The translations under genes were made by a program, and so were the position numbers. This document shows positions 53,324-64,000 of a DNA stretch of 64,000 nucleotides, piece by piece. The stretch is taken from NCBI GenBank assembly GCA_945280365.1, contig CALYQD010000002.1:62001-126000 (forward strand). Reading direction: 5' to 3'. The notes beneath the pieces were generated by a model. The model did no database searches. It saw nothing but the letters and a program-made list of their open reading frames with translations, and was not told where the DNA came from. Position 1 is the stretch's first letter. The number at the start of each line of letters is the position of its first letter. The DNA comes from an uncultured Apibacter sp. GTDB lineage: Bacteria > Bacteroidota > Bacteroidia > Flavobacteriales > Weeksellaceae.

Positions 53324-54109
53324 ATGCCGGAAATTGCTTATATAAAAAATAATAAAGTGTTAAAAAAACGTATTATCCCCTGTCTGGATATAAAAAATGG
53401 AAGAACTGTAAAGGGCATAAACTTTGTGAGCCTTACTGATGCCGGAGATCCGGTAGAGCTGGCTAAGGCTTATGTACAACAAGGAGCAGATGAATTGGTG
53501 TTTCTTGATATTACGGCAACGATTGAAAATCGTTCTACCTTATTACACTTGGTCGAGAAAATCGCTAATGAAATCAACATTCCGTTTACGGTTGGAGGAG
53601 GAATAAATTCTGTAGAAGATGTTTATTCACTAACTCAAGCCGGTGCAGATAAGGTTAGTGTCAATTCTTCAGCAGTAAAAAGACCGGAATTAATTTCTGA
53701 AATTGCTTCTCGATTTGGTAGCCAATGTGTGGTAGTTGCCATTGACACCAAAAAAGAAAAAACAGGATGGAAAGTTTATACACATGGGGGAAGAACTCCC
53801 ACTATTATTTCTACGCTTGACTGGGCAAAGAGAGCTGAAGAACTGGGCGCCGGAGAGATTTTACTTACTTCCATGAATAATGATGGTACTAAAAGCGGAT
53901 TTTCTCTTGATATTACTCAAACAATCGCAGAAGAGGTAAATATTCCGGTAATTGCCTCGGGGGGAGCTGGCGCTAAAGAACATTTTGCTGATGTTTTTTT
54001 AAATACGAAAGCATCTGCAGCTCTTGCAGCTAGTATTTTTCATTTTGATGAAATTCCTATCCAAGAATTAAAAAAATATTTAAAAACTAAAAATATACCT
54101 ATTCGATGA
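53324..54109 (+). CDS. hisF: imidazole glycerol phosphate synthase, cyclase subunit
   Basis: A TIM barrel that forms IGP and AICAR from PRFAR using ammonia channelled from HisH. It has [21 protein letters not shown] with the catalytic Asp, [56 protein letters not shown] with the second Asp, and [13 protein letters not shown]. From the ATG at 53324 it has 261 residues. A GTG at 53357 would give [12 protein letters not shown], the usual family start with 250 residues, and is a serious alternative. It overlaps hisIE by 4 bases. Confidence 0.95.
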   Translation: MPEIAYIKNNKVLKKRIIPCLDIKNGRTVKGINFVSLTDAGDPVELAKAYVQQGADELVFLDITATIENRSTLLHLVEKIANEINIPFTVGGGINSVEDVYSLTQAGADKVSVNSSAVKRPELISEIASRFGSQCVVVAIDTKKEKTGWKVYTHGGRTPTIISTLDWAKRAEELGAGEILLTSMNNDGTKSGFSLDITQTIAEEVNIPVIASGGAGAKEHFADVFLNTKASAALAASIFHFDEIPIQELKKYLKTKNIPIR

Positions 54110-54693
54110 AAATAAATTTTGAAAAAAGCAACGGGTTAATTCCTGTCATTATTCAGGATGATCTTACTTTACAAGTACTCATGCTTGGTTATATGAATGC
54201 AGAAGCCTTTGAAAAAACTAAACAAGAAGGAAAAGTTACTTTTTTTAGCCGAAGTAAAAAACGTTTATGGACTAAAGGAGAAACTTCTCAGAATTATTTA
54301 TGGGTAAAGAAGATCGAACTTGATTGTGATTGTGATACCCTTTTAATAAAGGCTTCTCCTGCAGGCCCTACCTGCCATACAGGCAGTTATTCCTGTTTTG
54401 AGGAACAAAGTACTAAAGGATTTGTGTATAAATTACAAGACATTATTAACAAACGTATTGAGGAAAAAGTTAATGGATCGTATACGTATCAGCTTTATGA
54501 GAAAGGAATTAATAAAGTTGCTCAAAAAGTTGGAGAAGAGGCGGTTGAAGTAGTTATTGAAGCTAAGGATAATGATGATATTTTGTTTAAAAATGAGGCA
54601 GCAGATCTGTTATATCATTATCTTATTTTATTAAAAGCAAAAGGTTTTCGATTAGAAGATATTGAAGAAGTATTGTTCGATAGGAATCATTAA
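54106..54693 (+). CDS. hisI: bifunctional phosphoribosyl-AMP cyclohydrolase / phosphoribosyl-ATP pyrophosphatase
   Basis: A 195-residue HisIE fusion for steps 2 and 3. Residues 1-105 are the cyclohydrolase with the metal-binding DCDCDTLL and [12 protein letters not shown] motifs and [14 protein letters not shown]. Residues 106-195 are the MazG-like pyrophosphohydrolase with [17 protein letters not shown] and [15 protein letters not shown] carrying the magnesium-binding acidic residues. Last gene of the his operon, coupled to hisF by a 4-base overlap and closed by the hairpin at 54699. Confidence 0.96.
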   Translation: MKINFEKSNGLIPVIIQDDLTLQVLMLGYMNAEAFEKTKQEGKVTFFSRSKKRLWTKGETSQNYLWVKKIELDCDCDTLLIKASPAGPTCHTGSYSCFEEQSTKGFVYKLQDIINKRIEEKVNGSYTYQLYEKGINKVAQKVGEEAVEVVIEAKDNDDILFKNEAADLLYHYLILLKAKGFRLEDIEEVLFDRNH

Positions 54694-54698
54694 TAATT

Positions 54699-54738
54699 CA
54701 TGAACTGCAATGGTTTATTGCAGTTCATGCTATATTTT
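54699..54738 (+). terminator. terminator between hisI and convergent ligA
   Basis: CATGAACTGCAAT pairs perfectly (13 bp) with ATTGCAGTTCATG around a 5-base loop. The plus-strand tail CTATATTTT is only moderately T-rich. It lies between convergent genes and may serve both. Confidence 0.8.
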
Positions 54739-54763
54739 ATAAAAAGTTATAATTTTAGTGGTC

Positions 54764-56785
<2,022 letters not shown>

Positions 56786-56799
56786 TTAGAATATTTATT

Positions 56800-56807
56800 C
56801 AAATTTA
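56800..56807 (-). promoter_or_regulatory. -7 promoter box TAAATTTG of ligA
   Basis: Exact TAnnTTTG on the minus strand, 17 bases before the ligA ATG. Confidence 0.6.
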
Positions 56808-57051
56808 TAAACAATGAATGAAATCTTAAAGAATACCTGGATACTATTTAGTACACTAAATATATTTATATCCTATTCTATCAAATCAATACATTCCTGG
56901 ATAATTTATAATAAAACGCACAAACCATGCTCAATTTTAATCTATTTGTAATAACATATTATAATTGAATAGAATTTAAATAGTATCAACCTATTGTTTT
57001 TAGCTCAAAATAAGATAACAAACTTTTCGTCTCTATGTTAAATTATTTACA

Positions 57052-57059
57052 TAAATTTG
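57052..57059 (+). promoter_or_regulatory. -7 promoter box TAAATTTG of fabI
   Basis: Exact TAnnTTTG match 27 bases before the fabI ATG. Confidence 0.65.
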
Positions 57060-57086
57060 TTCTGTTAACATTTTTAAATAAATACT

Positions 57087-57896
57087 ATGTCTCACGGATT
57101 ATTAAAGGGAAAAAAGGGAATTATTTTCGGAGCGTTAGATTCCAACTCCATTGCTTGGAAAGTTGCAGAACAAGCCCACGCAGAAGGAGCAGAATTTATC
57201 CTGACTAATTCACCAGTTGCTCTTAGAAAAGGAGAGCTTAATGCTTTGGCTGAAAAAACCAACTCAGATACAGTCCCTGCAGATGCTACTTCTATGGAAG
57301 ATTTGAACAAACTTTTCGATCATGCTCTAGAAAAATTCGGAAAGCTTGATTTTATTTTACATTCAATAGGAATGTCCGTTAATGTCAGAAAAAATAAAGA
57401 ATATACAGATATAAACTACGAATGGTTAACTAAAGGATGGGATATATCTGCCGTTTCTTTCCATAAAGTGATGAAAACAGCTTGGGATAAGGACGCAATG
57501 AACGAATGGGGTAGTATTGTTGCTCTTTCTTATATTGCGGCACAAAGAACTTTTCCTGGATACAATGATATGGCAGATAATAAAGCTTTTTTGGAAAGTA
57601 TCGCTAGAAGTTTCGGATATGAATGGGGTATACGAAAGAAAGTTAGGGTAAATACTATTTCGCAATCACCAACTCCTACTACTGCCGGAAACGGTGTTAA
57701 AGGCTTTGGAGGATTTATTGAATTTGCTGATGAAATATCTCCGTTAGGTAATGCTACCGCAGAAGATTGTGCCAATTATTGTATTACTTTATTTTCCGAT
57801 CTAACGAAAAAGGTTACTCTACAAAATCTTTTCCATGACGGAGGATTCTCTAACGTAGGAGTTAGTGAAAGGGTTATGAAACGATATGAAAAATAA
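57087..57896 (+). CDS. fabI: enoyl-[acyl-carrier-protein] reductase (NADH)
   Basis: A 269-residue short-chain dehydrogenase-like enzyme that carries out the last reduction of each fatty-acid elongation cycle. It shows the FabI start GKKGIIFGALDSNSIAWKVAEQA (cofactor loop), LDFILHSIGMS, and the catalytic triad with FabI spacing: Tyr149, Tyr159 and Lys166 in LSYIAAQRTFPGYNDMADNKA. The substrate loop RVNTISQSPTPTTAGNGV follows. Single gene with its own promoter and a strong terminator. Confidence 0.95.
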   Translation: MSHGLLKGKKGIIFGALDSNSIAWKVAEQAHAEGAEFILTNSPVALRKGELNALAEKTNSDTVPADATSMEDLNKLFDHALEKFGKLDFILHSIGMSVNVRKNKEYTDINYEWLTKGWDISAVSFHKVMKTAWDKDAMNEWGSIVALSYIAAQRTFPGYNDMADNKAFLESIARSFGYEWGIRKKVRVNTISQSPTPTTAGNGVKGFGGFIEFADEISPLGNATAEDCANYCITLFSDLTKKVTLQNLFHDGGFSNVGVSERVMKRYEK

Positions 57897-57912
57897 TGAA
57901 TGTATTTTATTC

Positions 57913-57945
57913 AAAAAAAGAGGCTTATAATAAGCCTCTTTTTTT
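57913..57945 (+). terminator. rho-independent terminator of fabI (bidirectional shape)
   Basis: GAGGCTTA pairs with TAAGCCTC around a 3-base TAA loop, extended by A7/T7 on the flanks. The same hairpin could also stop the convergent lipoprotein gene. Confidence 0.93.
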
Positions 57946-57962
57946 ATATTAGTTATTTCTGT

Positions 57963-58541
57963 TTATTTCTTTATCGGTTGTAAGGTTGTAATCTTACTTT
58001 CATCTATATGATAATATTTAATTACCTCATTATAATTTTTATAATTTACCATTGATTGGTTTGATCGAGCCCAAATACCAGGTATTACTACAATTCTAAA
58101 TGTTTGATCATGTATCGCTTCAGGACTATAGAAATCAATGTCATAATCAGCATCCGCATATATGGTAAAGCCATCAGTTGAAAACGTATGGTAATAAGTT
58201 AGCGTACCTTTTTCTACTTGAGAATTTCCCGGAATTATGTATTCAATAGAATATTGGCTTGGCATCAACTCCCATTCTGGATTTCCAATATTGTCAAAAC
58301 CTACTTGTCTATATACTAAAACATTACTTGACGACTGCAATTTATTCACAAAAGAACGATCAATAGCATAAGTAAATTTACTAATAATTCGATCAAATTT
58401 AACTACTGTAAAAGAATGTACCATTGCATCTGAACTATTTTCCACTATGGGAACATAGTTGTTATTGTCATCATCACTACATGAAGTTAATGTAAAATTA
58501 AAACTTATTAAAGTTACTATTAAAAAAATTATATTTTTCAT
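57963..58541 (-). CDS. lipoprotein of unknown function
   Basis: A 192-residue protein with a lipoprotein signal (lipobox LTSC, Cys21) followed by SDDDNNN, the acidic spacer common in Bacteroidetes lipoproteins that may direct export to the surface. The remainder is beta-rich with many aromatic residues. Segments such as YADADYDIDFYSPEAIHDQTFRIVVIPG look conserved, but I do not recognise a named family. No catalytic motif is apparent. It is a single gene convergent with fabI, and a minus-strand promoter box lies at 58561-58568. Confidence 0.8.
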   Translation of the reverse strand: MKNIIFLIVTLISFNFTLTSCSDDDNNNYVPIVENSSDAMVHSFTVVKFDRIISKFTYAIDRSFVNKLQSSSNVLVYRQVGFDNIGNPEWELMPSQYSIEYIIPGNSQVEKGTLTYYHTFSTDGFTIYADADYDIDFYSPEAIHDQTFRIVVIPGIWARSNQSMVNYKNYNEVIKYYHIDESKITTLQPIKK

Positions 58542-58560
58542 AAGATTATATTTAAAAAAA

Positions 58561-58568
58561 CAAATTTA
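58561..58568 (-). promoter_or_regulatory. -7 promoter box TAAATTTG of the lipoprotein gene
   Basis: Exact TAnnTTTG on the minus strand, 19 bases before the start codon at 58541. Confidence 0.6.
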
Positions 58569-58619
58569 TTCTAAATTTTTCTAATTAGACAATTGTAAAT
58601 CTAATAAGATTAAAAGTAG

Positions 58620-58627
58620 TACCTTTG
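58620..58627 (+). promoter_or_regulatory. -7 promoter box TACCTTTG of the ABC-F gene
   Basis: Exact TAnnTTTG match 23 bases before the start codon at 58651. Confidence 0.65.
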
Positions 58628-58650
58628 TCTATTCAAAATTTAAGAGAAAA

Positions 58651-60558
58651 ATGATATTAGTTCAAAACTTAGGTTTACATTTTGCTGGAACTTATTTATT
58701 TGAAAATGTAAATTTTAGAATTAACAAGAATGATCGAATTGGATTAGCAGGAAAAAATGGAGCAGGAAAATCAACCTTATTAAAAATTTTATCTAGAGAG
58801 CAACCTTCTACAGAAGGTACTGTTGAGAAAGAAGGAGAAGTACGTATCGGGTTTTTGAAGCAGGATTTAGATTTTGAAATGGGAAGAACCGTATGGGAAG
58901 AAGCCAAGCAAGCATTTACGGAACTCAATGCAATTAATGATAAAATAGATAAAATCAACCATGAGCTTGCTTCGAGAACAGACTATGAGTCTGATGAATA
59001 TCACAAACTCATTACTAACTTAACAGAATTTACCGAACGTTACTCAACATTAGGAGGTTATACTATAGACGGGGAGATTGAAAAAATATTAAAAGGGTTA
59101 GGTTTTAAAGAATCAGATTTTAATAGACTTACTGATGATTTTTCGGGAGGATGGAGAATGAGAATTGAATTGGCAAAATTGTTACTAGAAGAAAACGACG
59201 TTTTACTTTTGGATGAGCCGACTAATCACTTAGATATAGAATCAATTATTTGGTTGGAAAACTTTTTAATTAACTACAATGGAGCTGTTGTTTTGGTGTC
59301 ACACGATAAGCAATTTTTAACTAATGTAACGAACCGAACGATTGAAATTTCCAATAAATCCATTCAGGATTACAAAGCAAATTATACCAAATATCTCATT
59401 TTAAGACAGGAAAGAAAAGAAAAAATAATTCAGTCTCAAAAAAATCAAGAACAAGAAATTAAACGTACAGAGCAACTTATTGACAAATTCAGAGCAAAAG
59501 CAAATAAGGCTTCTTTTGCCCAGTCTTTAATAAAAAAGTTAAATAAAATTGAACGTATCGAAGTTGAGGATGATGATGTGACTCGCTTTCATATACGATT
59601 TGAACCAAGCGTAACTCCCGGAAAGATTATTTTTAAAGCGGAAAATTTAGGAAAATCTTTTGACACACATACCGTTTTTGAAAACGCAACTTTTTATATC
59701 GAAAGAGGAGAAAAAATTGCTTTCATTGGACAAAACGGGCAAGGAAAAACCACACTAGCTAAAATTATGGACGGTCTTCTTTCCTATGAAGGAAAATTAG
59801 AAATAGGGCATAATGTACAAATTGGATACTTCGCTCAAAACCAGGCTGAAGTACTAAATCCTTATAAAACTATTTTGGAAGAAGCAGAAGATTCTGCTAC
59901 TGAAGAATCTCGTCCGAAAGTACGGGATTTATTAGGGTCCTTTCTTTTCCAAGGAGATGAAGTTCATAAAAAAGTATCGGTCCTTTCCGGTGGCGAACGA
60001 AACCGTCTAGCTCTCTGCAAATTACTTCTTCGTCCTTTTAATACCTTAATCATGGACGAGCCTACCAACCATTTGGATATACAATCCAAAACTATTCTTA
60101 AGCAGGCCTTAAAAAATTTCTCGGGGACCCTTATCTTGGTATCTCACGACCGAGAATTTCTGGAAGGACTTGCAGATAAGGTGTTTGAATTTAGAAATGG
60201 AGAAGTAAAAGAATTTTTAGGGAATATTACTGAATATTTAGAATATCGAAAAAAAGAAAATATGAGAGAGGTGGATCTTGAAAAATCAAGTATTACTAAA
60301 ACTCAAAAAGCAATTCAAACAACAACTGCAAGCAAGGAAGTTCAATCCAAAACTAAGGAACAGAAATCCCTTGAAAATAAGTTGTCTAAACTTGAAAACG
60401 ACATAGAAAAAACTGAAGAAAAGATTTCTTCTTTTGAAGATATTTTCACCAAAGAAAACCCTAAAGATGAGCAACTTAAAGAATATTCCGAACTAAAATC
60501 TAAACTTAAAAAGCTCAACCATGACTGGGAAGCTATTTTTACTCAGTTAAATGCTTAA
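58651..60558 (+). CDS. ABC-F family ATP-binding protein (Uup/YdiF type)
   Basis: A 635-residue soluble protein with two ABC ATPase domains and no membrane segment. Domain 1 has Walker A GKNGAGKST (about 36-44), signature FSGGWRMRIELAKLL and DEPTNHLD. Domain 2 has GQNGQGKTT (about 365-373), LSGGERNRLALCKLL and DEPTNHLD. The interdomain linker (about 240-320) is charged and helical, and a C-terminal coiled coil (about 545-635) completes the Uup-like layout. Such proteins act on ribosomes in translation or its quality control, not in transport. Nothing points to an antibiotic-resistance subtype. Confidence 0.93.
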   Translation: MILVQNLGLHFAGTYLFENVNFRINKNDRIGLAGKNGAGKSTLLKILSREQPSTEGTVEKEGEVRIGFLKQDLDFEMGRTVWEEAKQAFTELNAINDKIDKINHELASRTDYESDEYHKLITNLTEFTERYSTLGGYTIDGEIEKILKGLGFKESDFNRLTDDFSGGWRMRIELAKLLLEENDVLLLDEPTNHLDIESIIWLENFLINYNGAVVLVSHDKQFLTNVTNRTIEISNKSIQDYKANYTKYLILRQERKEKIIQSQKNQEQEIKRTEQLIDKFRAKANKASFAQSLIKKLNKIERIEVEDDDVTRFHIRFEPSVTPGKIIFKAENLGKSFDTHTVFENATFYIERGEKIAFIGQNGQGKTTLAKIMDGLLSYEGKLEIGHNVQIGYFAQNQAEVLNPYKTILEEAEDSATEESRPKVRDLLGSFLFQGDEVHKKVSVLSGGERNRLALCKLLLRPFNTLIMDEPTNHLDIQSKTILKQALKNFSGTLILVSHDREFLEGLADKVFEFRNGEVKEFLGNITEYLEYRKKENMREVDLEKSSITKTQKAIQTTTASKEVQSKTKEQKSLENKLSKLENDIEKTEEKISSFEDIFTKENPKDEQLKEYSELKSKLKKLNHDWEAIFTQLNA

Positions 60559-60704
60559 AAGGTTTATCTAAGCACCGAATAAAAGATAAGGAAGCCTATG
60601 CTCATAGTGAGTATAGGCATCATTCTTTCTATGGATTGAGTTATAATTTTTATCGTGTATATAAATTCAATTTGTTTTCATGTCCCTTATTGGAAAGGAA
60701 TACT

Positions 60705-60712
60705 TAAATTTG
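60705..60712 (+). promoter_or_regulatory. -7 promoter box TAAATTTG of the TauE/SafE gene
   Basis: Exact TAnnTTTG match 28 bases before the TTG start at 60741. Confidence 0.6.
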
Positions 60713-60740
60713 TTGTATAATTTCTTAATTTCAAATCATT

Positions 60741-61616
60741 TTGACAATAATAACTTTTACAATTATCCTTTTTTTTGGAGCAATTGCGGCGGGGACATTG
60801 GGATCACTTACAGGACTTGGTGGCGGAGTGGTAATTATTCCTCTGCTTACTCTCGGTTTTGGTGTCGATATAAAATATGCGGTGGGTACCGCACTCGTAA
60901 CTTCAATTGCCACTTCTTCCGGAGCGGCAGCAGCCTATATAAAGGAAGGAATGACCAATGTTCGTATTGGAATGTTTCTTGAAATTGCCACCACTACTGG
61001 AGCTGTATTAGGTGCATTGGTAGCCGTATTTTTGCCTACTTCGGCCATTTATATTATTTTAGGTTTTACTCTCATTTTCTCTTCGATCATGACATTGAGA
61101 AAGAAAAATGCAGCTATTGATTATACTGCTCCGGGAAGTAAGCTGGCGACCAAGCTAAAATTAAACGGAACCTATCCTACCCCTAATGGAATTCAAAATT
61201 ATAATGTTAGAAATATTGGTGCCGGATTTTCACTAATGACAGTGGCAGGTGTGCTTTCAGGTATATTGGGCATTGGATCGGGAGCTCTTAAAGTATTGGC
61301 AATGGATACTGCCATGAAAATACCATTTAAGGTGTCTACCACTACCTCTAATTTTATGGTTGGCGTAACAGCCGCTGCCAGCGCGGTTATTTATTTCCAA
61401 AGAGGTCAGATTGATCCCTTTCTTGCCATGCCTGTGGTAGTAGGAGTTTTGCTAGGTGCATTTTTAGGCTCTAAAATATTGATGGTTATTAATGTGCAGC
61501 TGTTGCGAAAAATTTTTAGTCTAGTTATAGCTATACTTGCTATTCAAATGATATATAGAGGGTTAGAACCCTCATTAATTAGATGGTTTCCTCATATAAA
61601 TTTTCCTAAACTTTAA
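60741..61616 (+). CDS. TauE/SafE-family sulfite/sulfonate exporter-like permease
   Basis: A 291-residue membrane protein with about eight helices in two homologous halves. Each half opens with a glycine-rich repeat: GTLGSLTGLGGGVVIIPLLTL (about 14-34) and GVLSGILGIGSGALKVLAM (about 175-193), the signature of TauE/SafE permeases. Known relatives export sulfite, sulfoacetate or related organic anions; the substrate here is unknown. The start is a TTG: the next possible ATG lies beyond the first conserved repeat. The next gene, a DUF1634 protein, follows after 9 bases, the usual partner arrangement. Confidence 0.9.
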   Translation: MTIITFTIILFFGAIAAGTLGSLTGLGGGVVIIPLLTLGFGVDIKYAVGTALVTSIATSSGAAAAYIKEGMTNVRIGMFLEIATTTGAVLGALVAVFLPTSAIYIILGFTLIFSSIMTLRKKNAAIDYTAPGSKLATKLKLNGTYPTPNGIQNYNVRNIGAGFSLMTVAGVLSGILGIGSGALKVLAMDTAMKIPFKVSTTTSNFMVGVTAAASAVIYFQRGQIDPFLAMPVVVGVLLGAFLGSKILMVINVQLLRKIFSLVIAILAIQMIYRGLEPSLIRWFPHINFPKL

Positions 61617-61625
61617 GTTGATATA

Positions 61626-62024
61626 ATGGTTAATTTTTTTTCAAAAAAATTCTGGGAGGAACGTGATGTAGAGCTCTATATAGGGAAACTGTTACGTTAC
61701 GGAGTAATTCTTTCTTCTCTTATTACTATTACTGGTGGTGTAATTTATATATCCCAACATCCGGATCAAGAATTGAACTTCAAAACTTTTGTAGGTGCTC
61801 CTAATTATTTAAGGGAATTATCCACACTTCTTCCTGCTGTTTTAAAATTAGACGGTTTAGCTATCATTCAATTAGGTGTAGCCGTGTTAATAGCCACCCC
61901 CGTTTTGCGGGTCGCCTTCTCTATAATAGCTTTTGCCATCGAAAAGGATCGTATGTATATAGTTATAACCTGTATAGTTTTAGCTATTATCTTATCCAAC
62001 ATGATTTTCGGACTTGAAGGATAA
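61626..62024 (+). CDS. DUF1634 membrane protein, TauE/SafE partner
   Basis: A 132-residue protein with three membrane helices (about 24-44, 78-100 and 108-128). The N-terminal VELYIGKLLRYGVILSSLITITGGVIY and the middle LGVAVLIATPVLRVAFSIIAFAIEKDRMY are typical of DUF1634. The family is regularly found directly downstream of TauE/SafE genes, as here with a 9-base gap, and probably forms a complex with the permease. No separate biochemical role is known to me. Confidence 0.88.
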   Translation: MVNFFSKKFWEERDVELYIGKLLRYGVILSSLITITGGVIYISQHPDQELNFKTFVGAPNYLRELSTLLPAVLKLDGLAIIQLGVAVLIATPVLRVAFSIIAFAIEKDRMYIVITCIVLAIILSNMIFGLEG

Positions 62025-62071
62025 AATTTAATCTTAATAAATAATTTGCATGCCTCTGCTTATACACTTAT

Positions 62072-64000
62072 ATGCAGCAAAAAATTAAACACATAGTATC
62101 GGAAAGTACTTTTTTTATTCTCGGCTTTTATTTCAGCCGTGGATTGCGTATAGCTGTAGCTATAGTTATTCCGTTGATTGCCGGTTGGCTTTTTAATAGA
62201 CCGGGTATTGGTATAGTTGCTTCTTCAGGAGCTTTGGTTGCCGGTTTGGGAGATAATCCCGGATCGATACGTGTTAAATTTAACACACAATCCATTGCTG
62301 CTTTATTTTATTTTTTAGTAGTCCTCGTCAGCCAATTATTGATTTCCCACAAAGTTATTTTCGGTATATGGATTACTTTATGCGGCTTTTTCTTTTCCAT
62401 GTTTTTTATATACGGTTCTCGGGCTGTAAGTGTAAGCATATCTTCCTTGCTATGTGTGGTATATGCTTGTAGTTTTGAGGGCAATCACATTGTAATGAAC
62501 ACATTGGGAATGATGCTGGGTGTACTTTTATATGGGCTTATTTCTTTAGTTTTATGGAGAATTCAACCGTATAGGGTTATTGAACAAAAAATAAGTGAAA
62601 ATATTAGATATTTATACGAGTATACTGTACTTATTCATGAATATTTCCTTATAAAGTTAAAAAATCCTACAAATATTCAGAAACAAACCGAAGTATTAAA
62701 TAAATTATTTGAAAAACAGGAAAAAATACATATTAATCATGAAGATATTCGAGAAAACCTTTTTAAATTAAGAATAAATGCAAAAAGCTTTTCTGCAAAA
62801 GGAAGAAAGATGACTTTGATATTCAGCGCCTTAATTGATTTATATGAACAGCTGATATCATTAAATCTTCAAGACAATAAATTAATTGACTCTCTTATTA
62901 AAAGTAATTTAAAAAAGGATTTTGAATATCATTTATCTAATATGGAACATATTCTTTATGAATTAAGTTGGTCCATAAATTTACATAAAAATGTTTCAGT
63001 TTCTATAGATATTTCTCAATTAGATTACTTTAAAAATCGTATAATTGATCTTGAAAATAATAAAAATGAAGATGCTAATATTGATATTAATGCATTGAAG
63101 CATGTTCGCTTTATATTTAAATCTTTTTATAAACAGACGGGATTCATAAAATCCCTTATAAATGGTGAATTCAGAACCGAGAAAAAGCAATATGAAGACT
63201 TAGATTTAGAAAAGTTTACCAGACAATACAATTATAATTTTTCAACTTTTAAGGCTAATTTGAATCTAAAATCAAATATCTTTAAACATGCTTTAAGAGT
63301 AAGTTTAGCGATTTCCGTTTCATATATTATTTGTACTTTACTGAAAATTGAATATTATGCATGGGTATTTTTAACCATAATTTTGATTTTAAAACCCGTA
63401 TATGGAAATACTAAAAATTCATGTATCCAAAGACTACAAGGAACCATAATTGGAGGGCTCATTACTTTCAGTTTACTACTTATTACTCACAACATTTATG
63501 TTATTTGTGTAGTTACATTTATATGTATAGTAGGTGCGTATAGCTTTATTCCTATCAATTATAGAACTGGAGTTGCTTTTGTTACTATATTTGTTATACT
63601 TCTGATTTTTTTAGAGCATAGCGGAAGCGACAGCTGGACCAATATTTATCATCGTTTGGGAGGAACAACCATTGCAGTAGTAATTAGCTTTATAGTAAGC
63701 TTCTCCTTTCTTCCCACCTGGGAGTATAAAAATCTTCCTGTTTTAATTGATAAATTACTTAAATCTAATTTAGATTATTTTAATAAAATAACCTATAATT
63801 TATTGAATGATGATAAACTTTCTGATACAGAAATAAAGCTATCCAGGAGAGATGTTTTGCTTGAAACATCCAACTTATCCAGTGCTTTTCAAAGAATTAT
63901 TTCTGAGCCCAAAATCTCAAAAAATTACAAATCCGATATTTATAATATTCAAACATTTATTAATCTTCTTTCTACAAGAATTTCTTCACTTAGATCCTAT
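62072..64000 (+). CDS. FUSC-family (YccS-like) inner-membrane protein, 5' part
   Basis: The frame opens at ATG 62072 and is still open at the last base of the window after 643 codons, so the gene continues beyond it. An N-terminal block of about six membrane helices (about 20-175) contains GWLFNRPGIGIVASSGALVAGLGD. A cytoplasmic domain of about 230 residues follows, then a second membrane block (about 400-550) with YAWVFLTIILILKP, RLQGTIIGGLI and the typical YHRLGGTTIAVVISF. This two-block plan is that of YccS/YhfK and aromatic-acid exporter (FUSC) proteins, which are proposed efflux subunits. It begins 47 bases after the DUF1634 gene on the same strand and may be co-transcribed. Confidence 0.9.
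   Translation, partial: MQQKIKHIVSESTFFILGFYFSRGLRIAVAIVIPLIAGWLFNRPGIGIVASSGALVAGLGDNPGSIRVKFNTQSIAALFYFLVVLVSQLLISHKVIFGIWITLCGFFFSMFFIYGSRAVSVSISSLLCVVYACSFEGNHIVMNTLGMMLGVLLYGLISLVLWRIQPYRVIEQKISENIRYLYEYTVLIHEYFLIKLKNPTNIQKQTEVLNKLFEKQEKIHINHEDIRENLFKLRINAKSFSAKGRKMTLIFSALIDLYEQLISLNLQDNKLIDSLIKSNLKKDFEYHLSNMEHILYELSWSINLHKNVSVSIDISQLDYFKNRIIDLENNKNEDANIDINALKHVRFIFKSFYKQTGFIKSLINGEFRTEKKQYEDLDLEKFTRQYNYNFSTFKANLNLKSNIFKHALRVSLAISVSYIICTLLKIEYYAWVFLTIILILKPVYGNTKNSCIQRLQGTIIGGLITFSLLLITHNIYVICVVTFICIVGAYSFIPINYRTGVAFVTIFVILLIFLEHSGSDSWTNIYHRLGGTTIAVVISFIVSFSFLPTWEYKNLPVLIDKLLKSNLDYFNKITYNLLNDDKLSDTEIKLSRRDVLLETSNLSSAFQRIISEPKISKNYKSDIYNIQTFINLLSTRISSLRSY

Noticed and set aside
60680..60982. 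Open frame of 100 codons on the plus strand overlapping the TauE/SafE gene
   Set aside because: It is an out-of-frame shadow of the glycine-rich TauE repeat, rich in Cys, Tyr, Trp and Arg, with no recognisable motif.

Overview
This window is strongly AT-rich and reads as a chromosome segment of a member of the Flavobacteriales (Bacteroidetes). The evidence is the recurring -7 promoter box TAnnTTTG a short distance upstream of genes, the near absence of Shine-Dalgarno sequences, a methionine synthase encoded in two pieces, PDH E1-alpha next to a two-lipoyl E2, an HsdR_N-type protein beside holA, and a thin metabolic core with several decayed small genes. A small, host-associated flavobacterium (Apibacter-like) would fit, but that placement is an inference.

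Layout. 1-4.5 kb: the 3' end of a large AsmA-like protein, then an eroded stretch with two pseudogenes (a SnoaL-like ester cyclase and an HxlR regulator) and one secreted orphan protein. 4.5-7.2 kb: the C-terminal part of MetH. 7.4-15.1 kb: a two-component system followed by a CzcCBA-type RND metal-efflux operon. 15.2-22.3 kb: dusB, dprA, a membrane protein, a methyltransferase, an AraC regulator, a YceI protein and the N-terminal (homocysteine) part of MetH. 22.3-27.5 kb: Hsp20, DedA, a dicarboxylate/glutamate symporter, and a fusion of a multi-spanning transporter to an enediyne-type hotdog thioesterase. 27.6-34.4 kb: a TetR-controlled tripartite ABC exporter on the minus strand (TetR, TolC, HlyD-type lipoprotein, two ATPases, two ABC-2 permeases). 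34.7-40.1 kb: pdhA-pdhC, ndk, cdd, metF-folB and tRNA-Cys. 40.8-46.7 kb: thiolase, a PaaE-like reductase, a membrane-anchored unknown, an Fsr-like MFS exporter, an HsdR_N protein and holA. 46.7-54.7 kb: an ABM-domain pseudogene and a complete his operon (hisGDCBHAF-IE) behind a transcription attenuator with a His-rich leader peptide. 54.7-64 kb: ligA, fabI, a lipoprotein, an ABC-F protein, a TauE/SafE-DUF1634 pair and a FUSC-family protein running off the end.

The genes fall into functional sets. One-carbon and methionine metabolism is scattered (metH in two loci, metF, folB). Envelope export is prominent (RND, ABC and MFS pumps plus FUSC). Histidine synthesis is complete and appears to be controlled by ribosome-mediated attenuation. 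No CRISPR array, rRNA, intact insertion sequence or prophage was seen. The most distinctive items are the his attenuator, the transporter-thioesterase fusion, and three small genes broken by stops or frameshifts whose downstream homology is still legible.
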